64,000 nucleotides of DNA, taken from positions 1 to 64,000 of the forward strand of contig BBRT01000247.1 in assembly GCA_001417715.1 (NCBI GenBank). Direction: 5' to 3'. Shown piece by piece: positions 8,637 to 16,502 of the stretch; positions within the stretch are counted from its first letter, which is position 1; every line of letters starts with the position of its first letter. The notes under the pieces are model-generated. The model saw nothing but the letters and a program-made list of their open reading frames with translations. It had not been told where the DNA came from and made no database searches. The translations under genes and the position numbers were made by a program. Origin of the DNA: Candidatus Symbiothrix dinenymphae (GTDB taxonomy: Bacteria > Bacteroidota > Bacteroidia > Bacteroidales > Azobacteroidaceae).

Positions 8637-8641
8637 CGTTT

Positions 8642-11600
8642 TCACGGGGTCTGTTGCTCTATCCACTGCCGCGCATTCACAAATGCCTCCAGCCACGGCG
8701 TGACGGCATCATTCTTGCGCTCCGGCGGGTAATATCCCCATTGCCACGGGAATATCGAGCGTTCCAAATGCGGCATAATCGCCAAATGGCGACCGTCCGG
8801 CGATGCCAAAGCCGCCACATCGTAATCCGAGCCATTCGGATTAGCCGGATAATTGTGGTAAGCAAACTTCGCCACAATATTATATTTATCTTCCGGCAAC
8901 GGCAAACTGAATTTGCCCTCGCCATGCGCCACCCAAATACCTAATTTGGTGCCTGACAACGACTTAAACATCACCGAATTATTGTCAGGAATAGCCACCG
9001 ACACAAAATTCGACTCAAACTTATGCGACTCATTGTGCAACATCTTGGGCGGCATTGTTAACATCCGGTCGCCCTCCAACTGCAACAAATTCAACTCAAC
9101 CATCAACTGACAGCCATTACAAACGCCCAAACTCAACGTGTCGGGGCGCGCATAAAACCTGTCGAGTGCCAACTTCGCCTTTTCATTGTAGAGCAACGCC
9201 CCCGCCCAGCCTTTCGCCGAGCCAAGCACGTCGGAATTGGAAAACCCGCCGCAGAAGACAATCATATTCACGTCCTCCAACGTTTCGCGACCCGTAACCA
9301 AGTCCGTAGTGTGCACATCTTTCACGTCAAACCCCGCAAGATATAATGAATACGCCATTTCGCGCTCGCCATTCGTGCCTTTTTCGCGAATAATCGCCGC
9401 TTTGGGCGTATTATTTGGGTGCACACACAGGGGTGGATTATTCGGGTGCAGGGGCGTATTATTCGAGCGCACACGCACGTGCACCCCTACGTCATTGCGG
9501 GCTTGACCCGCAATCCCCTGCCAATTCGCAAAATCGAATTGCAAAGGTTGTTGCTTATAATTCTCAAGCCTTTCCTTGGCTTTCGCCTCGCCCGACTGCT
9601 TGCAGTCAAGCAAATAAGACGATTTATACCAAACATCGCGCAAGGCATCAATATCCAAATGCTGCGTCACAGCACCCTTAACAAGGGTAATCTGCCGTTC
9701 ATCAGTCTGCTTGCCAATTTTGACAAACTTAATGCCGCTATCCGCAAGCAATTTCTCAAAACCCTGTATATCATCCGCTTGCAGCAATACACCCGGATTT
9801 TCAGCAAACAACACCTTTATTAAATCGGCTTCATTGATGCCATCAAAATTCACATCCAAGCCGCCTGCAACGTTTGCAAAGCACATTTCCAACAGCGTGG
9901 TAATCATCCCGCCTGCCGAAATATCGTGCCCTGACAGCACCAATCCCGTTTCAATCAGCCCCTGAACAGCATTGAACGCGGCTTTGAAATAGCCCGCATC
10001 TTGCACCGTCGGCGTTTCATCGCCCACCTTATTTAATGACTGCGCAAAAGCCGAGCCGCCCAATTGCAATTTGTCGGACGAAAAATCAATATAATACAAT
10101 GTCGAAGCGGGATTATTGACCCAGACAGGCGACACAATCTTCTTAATATCAGACACTTCCGCCGCCGCCGAAATAATCACCGTGCCGGGAGCAAACACCT
10201 TTTCTTCGCCATATTTCTGCGTCATCGAAAGCGAATCTTTGCCGGTCGGAATGTTGATGCCAAGCGCAATGGCAAAGTCCGAACACGCCTCCACAGCCTG
10301 ATACAGACGGGCATCCTCGCCCTTGTTGCGACAAGGCCACATCCAGTTGGCACTCAGCGACACGCCTTTCAGCCGATGCGTGAGCGGCGCAAACACCAAA
10401 TTCGTCAACGCCTCCGCAATCGCCATCACCGACCCCGCAGCGGCATCCACCAACGCCACCTGCGGCGCGTGACCGATGCTCGTGGCGATGCCCGCCTTGC
10501 CCCGATAATCCAATGCCACCGCGCCCAAATCGCTCAACGGCAACTGAATAGCACCCTGACACTGCTGACGAGCCACTTTGCCCGTCACAGACCTATCTAC
10601 CTTGTTGGTCAGCCAATCCTTACAAGCCACCGCCTCCAATTGCAGCACATTTTCGATATATGTTTGTACGGTCGCGGCGTGCCACGACCCCACAGCAGGC
10701 GCACTGTATTTTTCCACCACCGTTTCATCCACCATCACCGTGCGCGGCGGCTTCCCAAAAAAGTCGCTCAACTTCATATCCAGCGGATTTTGTCCGTCTT
10801 TGCGTTCAAACACAAACCGCTCATCATCAGTCGTTTCGCCCACCACATACATTGGCGAGCGTTCGCGGTTGGCAATTTTTTTCACGTAGTCGATGCTCTC
10901 TTTTTTCATCACCAAGCCCATACGTTCCTGACTTTCGTTGCCGATAATTTCCTTGTCGGAGAGCGTTGGGTCGCCCACCGGAAGGGCATCCATTTGGATT
11001 TTTCCGCCGGTGGTTTCCACGAGTTCCGAAAGGCAGTTTAAATGTCCGCCGGCACCGTGGTCGTGGATGCTCACAATCGGGTTGTGCGCCGATTCCGAGA
11101 GGGCGCGAATCACGTTGGCGACCCGTTTTTGCATCTCCGGATTGGCTCGTTGCACGGCATTCAGTTCGATGCCGCTCGTGTATTTGCCTGTGTCCACGCT
11201 ACTTACGGCTCCGCCACCCATCCCGATGCGGTAGTTATCGCCGCCCAGGAGGACGACTTTTTCATTCGGCTGCACTTCGCCTTTGAGGGCATCGCTTTTC
11301 TTCGCATACCCCACCCCACCGGCAAGCATAATCACCTTATCGTAAGCAAATTGCTTGCCATTTTCTTCGTGCTCAAACGTCAAAACAGAGCCGCAAATCA
11401 GCGGTTGCCCAAACTTATTTCCAAAATCCGAAGCACCGTTTGAGGCTTTAATCAAAATCTGTTCAGGCGTTTGATACAGCCATTTGCGAGGCTTTATACT
11501 CCCCCCCTTGAGGGGGGCTGGGGGGCTGGTCATATAAACCGCCGTGCCTGCAATCGGCAACGAGGCTTTTCCTCCCCCCAAGCGGTCGCGAATTTCGCCG

Positions 11601-12397
11601 CCGGAGCCTGTTGCTGCACCGTTGAACGGCTCCACCGTGGTCGGAAAATTATGCGTTTCGGCTTTCAGCGAAATCACCGATTCGATGTTCTCCGTTTGGA
11701 AAAACTCGGGCTTTTCGGGACTTGCCGGCGCGAATTGTTCGAGCATTGGACCCTGATTGAACGCCACATTATCTTTGTAGGCAGAAATCAAAAAATTAGG
11801 ATTTTCTTTGGAGGTCTTTTTAATGAGTTCAAACAGCGAGAGGTCTTTTTCCTTGCCGTCGATTTTGAACGTTCCACCGAAAATTTTGTGGCGGCAGTGC
11901 TCCGAATTGACTTGCGAAAAGCCGAACACCTCGCTGTCGGTAAGCGGGCGACCGATTTTCCGGCTCACACCGTTCAAATAATCCACCTCTTCGGGACTTA
12001 AAGCCAAGCCTTCCTGCTCGTTATATGCCTCAATATCAGTGATATTGATGATAGTATCGGGCTTTTTGTCGATAGTAAAAATTTGTTGGTCGATACCATT
12101 ATATATGCGTTGCAACATTGGGTCAAACGGTGCGTCTTTGCCTGCAACTATCTGAAACTCCTCAATACGCGCGATGCCTTCGATGCCCATTATCTGCGTG
12201 ATTTCCACCGCATTAGTGCTCCACGGGGTAATCATTTCGGCTCTGGGACCTATCAAAAAACCGTTTACGTGATTATCTTTCAACAATTCGGCATCGCCAA
12301 AAAGCCACAGCAATTTTTGCAAATCCTCTGCGCCTATTTTTTTGACGGCATCAAGTGCCAATATAATGTTATTCAGACCTTTAAAAAATAAAATCAT
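8642..12397 (-). CDS. purL: Phosphoribosylformylglycinamidine synthase, single chain
   Basis: 1251 residues. The enzyme makes formylglycinamidine ribonucleotide from FGAR, glutamine and ATP in purine synthesis. The start MILFFKGLNN matches Bacteroidales PurL. Seen in order are the N-terminal PurS-like domain, the FGAM synthetase halves (SEHCRHKIFGG, KAETHNFPTTVEP, GGGKASLPIAG, HDHGAGG, HDISAGGM) and the C-terminal glutamine amidotransferase with the nucleophile Cys at about 1092 (LGVCNGCQL). Two segments are repeat-derived: about residues 290-300 (SPPAPLKGG) and about 958-996 between the synthetase and amidotransferase domains (GIAGQARND then NNTPLHPNNPP). Both keep the frame and all motifs are intact, so the gene is probably functional. 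A TAnnTTTG promoter lies at 12431-12460. Confidence 0.96.
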   Translation of the reverse strand: MILFFKGLNNIILALDAVKKIGAEDLQKLLWLFGDAELLKDNHVNGFLIGPRAEMITPWSTNAVEITQIMGIEGIARIEEFQIVAGKDAPFDPMLQRIYNGIDQQIFTIDKKPDTIINITDIEAYNEQEGLALSPEEVDYLNGVSRKIGRPLTDSEVFGFSQVNSEHCRHKIFGGTFKIDGKEKDLSLFELIKKTSKENPNFLISAYKDNVAFNQGPMLEQFAPASPEKPEFFQTENIESVISLKAETHNFPTTVEPFNGAATGSGGEIRDRLGGGKASLPIAGTAVYMTSPPAPLKGGSIKPRKWLYQTPEQILIKASNGASDFGNKFGQPLICGSVLTFEHEENGKQFAYDKVIMLAGGVGYAKKSDALKGEVQPNEKVVLLGGDNYRIGMGGGAVSSVDTGKYTSGIELNAVQRANPEMQKRVANVIRALSESAHNPIVSIHDHGAGGHLNCLSELVETTGGKIQMDALPVGDPTLSDKEIIGNESQERMGLVMKKESIDYVKKIANRERSPMYVVGETTDDERFVFERKDGQNPLDMKLSDFFGKPPRTVMVDETVVEKYSAPAVGSWHAATVQTYIENVLQLEAVACKDWLTNKVDRSVTGKVARQQCQGAIQLPLSDLGAVALDYRGKAGIATSIGHAPQVALVDAAAGSVMAIAEALTNLVFAPLTHRLKGVSLSANWMWPCRNKGEDARLYQAVEACSDFAIALGINIPTGKDSLSMTQKYGEEKVFAPGTVIISAAAEVSDIKKIVSPVWVNNPASTLYYIDFSSDKLQLGGSAFAQSLNKVGDETPTVQDAGYFKAAFNAVQGLIETGLVLSGHDISAGGMITTLLEMCFANVAGGLDVNFDGINEADLIKVLFAENPGVLLQADDIQGFEKLLADSGIKFVKIGKQTDERQITLVKGAVTQHLDIDALRDVWYKSSYLLDCKQSGEAKAKERLENYKQQPLQFDFANWQGIAGQARNDVGVHVRVRSNNTPLHPNNPPLCVHPNNTPKAAIIREKGTNGEREMAYSLYLAGFDVKDVHTTDLVTGRETLEDVNMIVFCGGFSNSDVLGSAKGWAGALLYNEKAKLALDRFYARPDTLSLGVCNGCQLMVELNLLQLEGDRMLTMPPKMLHNESHKFESNFVSVAIPDNNSVMFKSLSGTKLGIWVAHGEGKFSLPLPEDKYNIVAKFAYHNYPANPNGSDYDVAALASPDGRHLAIMPHLERSIFPWQWGYYPPERKNDAVTPWLEAFVNARQWIEQQTP
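9410..9518. repeat. Repeat-derived insert in the purL interdomain linker
   Basis: A REP half unit at 9491-9518 (gtcattgcgggcttgacc...) adjoins about 80 bp of degenerate repeats built on gtattattcgggtgcagggg and related words. On the coding strand the two parts give GIAGQARND and NNTPLHPNNPPLCVHPNNTP. The insert lies exactly between the FGAM synthetase core and KAAIIREKGTNGERE, the start of the amidotransferase domain. Confidence 0.85.
11500..11529. repeat. C-run/G-run palindromic repeat inside purL
   Basis: The plus strand reads tccccccc ttg aggggggctggggggctgg, a C-run/G-run stem with a short loop. It encodes SPPAPLKGG in a surface loop of PurL. A shorter relative (tgaggggggctggggggcgg) lies at 45817-45836, between susC A and the PIN toxin. 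Confidence 0.7.
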
Positions 12398-12430
12398 CGT
12401 AAAATCGCCTTTTTATTCAGAAATTCGCTG

Positions 12431-12460
12431 CAAAGGTAATAAAAAAGTTTAAAACCACAA
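12431..12460 (-). promoter_or_regulatory. Promoter for purL
   Basis: On the minus strand a TTG (-33 region, 12458-12460) and TACCTTTG (-7, 12431-12438) are separated by 19 bp, the Bacteroidota consensus spacing. The -7 box lies 33 bp before the purL ATG. Confidence 0.75.
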
Positions 12461-12502
12461 CGAAAGTTGGCAAATTTAAACATCAATACAACTTACCTTG
12501 CC

Positions 12503-13252
12503 TTACACCACAAATCGCCCTTCGTCGCGATATGAATAGAACGTGCTTCCGGCAATAATAACATGGTCTACCAGTTTGACATTCACCGAATTAAGCCCTC
12601 CATGTATCTTCTGAGTAATATCATCATCATCACAACTTGGATACGGAATTTCTGACGGGTGATTGTGACAGACAATCACCCTGTTAGATTCGCGCGTGAC
12701 GGCCTCTTTGTAGATACTTAGCGTGTTCACGATCGTTGAATCAACACTGCCCTGCCCTATTTTAAGGCGGTCAATGATTTTGTTGGTGTTCGTGAGAAAA
12801 AGCACCCAAAACTCCTCATGATCTAAATCGCGCAACACCGGCATAAAATACTTGTAAGTATCGGTACTAGTTACAACCTTGCCCTGAAGTATCACCTCCT
12901 GCGCCCTTCGTCGCTTGTCGAGAGCAAGCGCGGCAACAATACTGGCTGCCTTGGTCACACCAACGCCCTTGAAGTTGTACGCCAACTGCTGAGCCGACAT
13001 CCTGTTCAGCCGATTCAAATCGTTATCGACCGAGGCAAGAATGCGCTGAGCAAGTTGCAACACATTTTCACTACAGCTCCCCGAGCGGAGGAGGATAGCC
13101 AGCAATTCAGCATTGCTAAGTGCCTCCACGCCTTTAGAGAGCAATTTTTCACGCGGTTGGTCGTCCGGCGACCAATCCTTCACACACTGTGTCGAATTGA
13201 AAAATTCATTCTCCAACCCCACTTCTACATTAGGATAAACAGTTTCCATCAC
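12503..13252 (-). CDS. radC: RadC-family JAB/MPN domain protein
   Basis: 249 residues. The N-terminal UPF0758 helix-hairpin-helix part (PREKLLSKGVEALSNAELLA, about 33-52, and GVGVTKAASIVAA) is followed by the JAMM metal site HNHPS with His196, His198 and Asp209. RadC was named for a repair phenotype that was later disputed; the biochemical role is unknown, though JAMM metallopeptidase activity is plausible. One departure from the usual HNHPSGDPxPSxxD is that the motif reads HNHPSEIPYPSCDD. Two start Met codons (13252 and 13249) are adjacent. A TACCTTTG box precedes it. Confidence 0.9.
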   Translation of the reverse strand: MMETVYPNVEVGLENEFFNSTQCVKDWSPDDQPREKLLSKGVEALSNAELLAILLRSGSCSENVLQLAQRILASVDNDLNRLNRMSAQQLAYNFKGVGVTKAASIVAALALDKRRRAQEVILQGKVVTSTDTYKYFMPVLRDLDHEEFWVLFLTNTNKIIDRLKIGQGSVDSTIVNTLSIYKEAVTRESNRVIVCHNHPSEIPYPSCDDDDITQKIHGGLNSVNVKLVDHVIIAGSTFYSYRDEGRFVV

Positions 13253-13281
13253 TATGGTTATTTTATTTTGTAAATTTTCTG

Positions 13282-13289
13282 CAAAGGTA
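13282..13289 (-). promoter_or_regulatory. -7 promoter element for radC
   Basis: TACCTTTG on the minus strand lies 29 bp before the radC ATG. No clear TTG was found at the -33 position. Confidence 0.55.
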
Positions 13290-13305
13290 AGTTAATCATG
13301 CCATG

Positions 13306-14511
13306 TTATCGCTCCAGCTCTCTCCGAATAAAATCTTCAAGCAATTTTTTCTCCGGCAATTGCAACAAAAATTTTGAAACAAACAGTTGGTTATCTATCC
13401 CTGTAGTGGCATATTTGGCTAATGCCTCATTTTTATCACCACAGAGAATAAGCCCGATTGGGGGATTGTCGCCTTCTGCCATCTCATTTTCGCGAAAATA
13501 GTTGAGGTACACATTCATTTGTCCGGCATCGGCGTGACTAAATTTGCCGATTTTCAGGTCAATCAAAACATGGCATTTCAAAATGCGGTGGTAGAAAACC
13601 AAGTCAATATGGTAGTGTGTATTGTCGAACGTGATGCGTTTCTGCCGCGCTTCAAAGCAAAAGCCCGTGCCAAGTTCAATCAAAAACTGCTGTAGATGGT
13701 TCAAAAGGGCATTTTCCAAATCTGATTCGCTGTATTCCGCTTTCTCTTCCATCTCAAGAAAATTCATGAAATATGGATTTCTAATTATATCAGCCGTTTG
13801 CGCAGGTTTCATATTGTTGAATTTGGCAACAATCGCCTCCTTATTTTTTGATAATCCTGTCCGAACATACAAAGCAGTATCAATCGCCCGCTCCAACTCG
13901 CGAACACTCCAATTGTTTTTGATGGTCTCGACTTCGTAAAAAAGGCGTTCCAAAGGGTCATTTGCCCTTAATAATTCTAAAAAATGCGAAAAGGACAAAC
14001 GCGAAAGGAGTAATTCAGACGGGATTGGGTACTCTTCTTGCAATTCAACAGACAGTGTCTGTTGAATTGCGAGTTCTTCCGTCAAAACTGATGTATCTTC
14101 CTCAAAATCAGCTGTTTGTAATTCGACAGACACTGTCTGTCGAATTGACAAAAATTGAGACGATATTGACATAAAATGATTATAATCAGCCTTTTGTAAT
14201 TCGACAGTCACTGACTGTCGAATTTGAGGATACGCTTTATAAAAAGCACGACTATTTTTCAAAGACATCGCCGAATAGCCTTTCACCCCTTTGGCTTTGA
14301 TGCTTTTGACAATTTCTTCGAGCAAGCGGGTACCATACTGTGCACGGTCTGCTCCATTTTGCTCATACTCTACGATGTAGAAGCCTGTCAGCCAATTTCT
14401 GATTGTCAGATTGCGATTGACGGCTTTGACTGCGTGTTGCTGCAACACATAATGCGTTTGATAGACATTGTCTATCAATTCGGCGAAATTTTGTTTTTGT
14501 ACTAAATCCAT
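13306..14511 (-). CDS. DUF1016 (YhcG-type) PD-(D/E)XK nuclease-fold protein with internal repeats
   Basis: 401 residues. The N-terminal DUF1016_N domain is at about 1-95 (NRNLTIRNWLTGFYIVEYEQ, GYSAMSLKNSRAFYKAYPQI). The C-terminal PD-(D/E)XK domain has HIDLVFYHR and VLIDLKIGKF, giving the acidic residues and Lys of the fold. Between them lie two and a half 26-residue tandem repeats (IRQSVTVELQ, IRQTVSVELQ, IQQTLSVELQ), each starting on a DNA palindrome. YhcG/DUF1016 proteins are often linked to restriction or mobile-element islands; their substrate is not established. No restriction partner is adjacent here. The gene is divergent from serC. Confidence 0.85.
   Translation of the reverse strand: MDLVQKQNFAELIDNVYQTHYVLQQHAVKAVNRNLTIRNWLTGFYIVEYEQNGADRAQYGTRLLEEIVKSIKAKGVKGYSAMSLKNSRAFYKAYPQIRQSVTVELQKADYNHFMSISSQFLSIRQTVSVELQTADFEEDTSVLTEELAIQQTLSVELQEEYPIPSELLLSRLSFSHFLELLRANDPLERLFYEVETIKNNWSVRELERAIDTALYVRTGLSKNKEAIVAKFNNMKPAQTADIIRNPYFMNFLEMEEKAEYSESDLENALLNHLQQFLIELGTGFCFEARQKRITFDNTHYHIDLVFYHRILKCHVLIDLKIGKFSHADAGQMNVYLNYFRENEMAEGDNPPIGLILCGDKNEALAKYATTGIDNQLFVSKFLLQLPEKKLLEDFIRRELER
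14041..14224. repeat. Three covarying palindromes at exact 78-bp period inside the DUF1016 gene
   Basis: Palindromes with one central base lie at 14042-14068, 14120-14146 and 14198-14224. Their left arms are aattcaacagaca, aattcgacagaca and aattcgacagtca, and each right arm is the exact complement. Where the arms differ between copies (ca to cg, ga to gt), the opposite arm changes to match. The sequence between palindromes is diverged. Confidence 0.95.
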
Positions 14512-14565
14512 AATGATTAAAAAGTTGTGGCAAAAATTATGTTAATGCCAAGTGAATAATTGGCG

Positions 14566-14573
14566 CAAAGGTA
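14566..14573 (-). promoter_or_regulatory. -7 promoter element for the DUF1016 gene
   Basis: TACCTTTG on the minus strand, with a TTG 21 bp further upstream (14595-14597), lies 54 bp before the ATG at 14511. Confidence 0.6.
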
Positions 14574-14620
14574 CACTTTTTTTTCAAAACAAAACAACTC
14601 TATTTTCCAAAAATTATCCG

Positions 14621-14628
14621 TACCTTTG
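14621..14628 (+). promoter_or_regulatory. -7 promoter element for serC
   Basis: TACCTTTG on the plus strand lies 33 bp before the serC ATG, divergent from and 47 bp away from the DUF1016 promoter. Confidence 0.6.
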
Positions 14629-14661
14629 CAGCCGTAACAAAAAATAAAAAATAGTGTCTAT

Positions 14662-15729
14662 ATGAAAAAGTATAATTTTAATGCCGGTCCTTCTATTTTG
14701 CCGCAGGAGGCTGTGCTGAGTACGATTGAGGCGATTAAGGATTTTGAGGGTACGGGCATCGGGCTGATGGAAATCAGCCACCGTAGCAAAGAGTATGACA
14801 AGGTGGTGGCGGATGCCGTTGCGTTGTTCAAAGAGTTGTTGCACATTCCCGATGGGTATTCGGTGATTTTCTTGGGTGGCGGCGCGAGTTTGCAGTTTTG
14901 CATGGTGCCTTTCAACCTGTTGGAGAAAAAAGCCGCTTACCTCAACACCGGTACGTGGGCAAACAAAGCGCAAAAAGAAGCCAAACTGTTTGGCGAAGTT
15001 ATCGAAGTGGCATCCTCAAAAGATGCAAACTACACGTTTATCCCCAAAGGGTACACCATCCCACACGATGCGGATTATTTCCACATCACGACTAACAACA
15101 CGATTTTTGGCACCGAAATTCACGCTGATTATGACAGCCCAGTGCCAATGATCGCTGATATGTCGTCCGATATTTTTTCGCGCCCGATTGATGTGAAAAA
15201 ATACGGGTTGATTTACGGTGGGGCACAGAAAAATTTGGCACCTGCGGGGGTTACATTTGTGATTGTGAAAGACGAATTGCTGGGCAAAGTCACACGTCCG
15301 ATCCCTACAATGTTGGACTATCGCACACACATCAAAGAAAATTCGATGTTCAACACACCGCCTGTATTGCCGATTTACACCGCTTTGCAAACCTTGAAAT
15401 GGCTAAAAAGCATCGGCGGCGTACCCGAAATGTACAAACGCAACAAGGCAAAAGCAACCTTATTATATAACGAAATCGACCGCAACAAGCTGTTCAAAGG
15501 CACCACAGCCGTAGAAGACCGCTCGCTGATGAACATCTGCTTCGTGCTGAACGACCAATACAAGGACTTGGAAGACGAATTTTACAAATTCGCCACCGCC
15601 AAAGGCATGGTTGGCATCAAAGGACACCGTTCGGTCGGCGGCTTCCGCGCTTCGTGCTACAATGCGTTGCCAATTTCTGCGGTTGAGGCATTGGTGGCGG
15701 CGATGCAGGAATTTGAGAAAGCACATTAA
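14662..15729 (+). CDS. serC: Phosphoserine aminotransferase
   Basis: 355 residues, full length. The enzyme converts 3-phosphohydroxypyruvate and glutamate to phosphoserine in serine synthesis and can also act in pyridoxine synthesis. Seen are the N-terminal [10 protein letters not shown], the HRSKEY substrate loop, GGGASLQF and the PLP lysine Lys190 in [11 protein letters not shown], then [14 protein letters not shown] near the C-terminus. A TACCTTTG promoter precedes it. lptB begins only 6 bp past the stop, so the two are probably co-transcribed. Confidence 0.96.
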   Translation: MKKYNFNAGPSILPQEAVLSTIEAIKDFEGTGIGLMEISHRSKEYDKVVADAVALFKELLHIPDGYSVIFLGGGASLQFCMVPFNLLEKKAAYLNTGTWANKAQKEAKLFGEVIEVASSKDANYTFIPKGYTIPHDADYFHITTNNTIFGTEIHADYDSPVPMIADMSSDIFSRPIDVKKYGLIYGGAQKNLAPAGVTFVIVKDELLGKVTRPIPTMLDYRTHIKENSMFNTPPVLPIYTALQTLKWLKSIGGVPEMYKRNKAKATLLYNEIDRNKLFKGTTAVEDRSLMNICFVLNDQYKDLEDEFYKFATAKGMVGIKGHRSVGGFRASCYNALPISAVEALVAAMQEFEKAH

Positions 15730-15735
15730 CAGCAG

Positions 15736-16476
15736 ATGGAAAATATCTTACGCACCGAAAATTTGGTTAAGAAATATGGTAGCCGCACAGTGGTTAACCA
15801 TGTGTCAATCAACGTGAAACAGGGCGAAATCGTGGGTTTACTGGGTCCGAATGGAGCCGGTAAAACCACGACTTTTTATATGACCGTGGGGTTGGTGACT
15901 CCTGACGAGGGCAAAATCTTCCTTGACGACCTCGAAGTAACAAAATATCCTGTCTATAAGCGTGCCCAAAACGGCATTGGCTATTTGCCGCAGGAGGCGT
16001 CCGTGTTCCGAAAAATGTCGGTAGAAAACAATATCCTTGCGGTGCTGGAAATGACCAAGTTGTCGAAAGACGAGCAAAAAGAGAAATTGGAATCGCTGAT
16101 TGCCGAATTTGGGTTGGGCAAAGTGCGCAAGAATTTGGGCGACCAACTGTCGGGCGGCGAACGGCGGCGCGTGGAAATAGCCCGTTGCCTTGCCATCAGT
16201 CCGAAATTTATCATGCTCGACGAGCCGTTTGCAGGCGTTGACCCGATTGCCGTGCAGGATATTCAGCAGATTGTGGGCAAGCTCAAACACAAAAACATCG
16301 GCATCCTCATCACCGACCACAACGTTCACGAAACGCTCAGCATCACCGACCGCGCCTACCTGCTTTTTGAGGGCAAAGTCCTTTTTCAGGGCAATGCCGA
16401 AGAATTGGCAGCCAACCCCATCGTGCGCGAAAAATATCTCGGAAGGGATTTTGAACTGCGCAAAAAAACGCTGTAA
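15736..16476 (+). CDS. lptB: LPS export ABC transporter ATP-binding protein
   Basis: 246 residues. Walker A GPNGAGKT (37-44), Q-loop region [14 protein letters not shown] typical of LptB, signature LSGGE (138-142), Walker B/D-loop [11 protein letters not shown] (160-170) and the switch His in TDHNVHETL. LptB powers LptFG extraction of lipopolysaccharide from the inner membrane to the Lpt bridge. The length and motifs fit LptB better than the related LivF/LivG importers. The gene follows serC by 6 bp and converges on the helicase-fusion gene. Confidence 0.93.
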   Translation: MENILRTENLVKKYGSRTVVNHVSINVKQGEIVGLLGPNGAGKTTTFYMTVGLVTPDEGKIFLDDLEVTKYPVYKRAQNGIGYLPQEASVFRKMSVENNILAVLEMTKLSKDEQKEKLESLIAEFGLGKVRKNLGDQLSGGERRRVEIARCLAISPKFIMLDEPFAGVDPIAVQDIQQIVGKLKHKNIGILITDHNVHETLSITDRAYLLFEGKVLFQGNAEELAANPIVREKYLGRDFELRKKTL

Positions 16477-16502
16477 AATCAAAAAACGGTGCAACACACA
16501 GT

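Noticed and set aside
12398-12502. Possible purine riboswitch before purL
   Set aside because: The leader is only about 25-30 nt beyond the promoter and shows no conserved riboswitch core.
14041-14224. CRISPR-like array (palindromic repeats with regular gaps)
   Set aside because: Only three units, gaps are exactly 51 bp and continue the reading frame of a DUF1016 gene, and the repeats are not identical. It is a coding tandem repeat.
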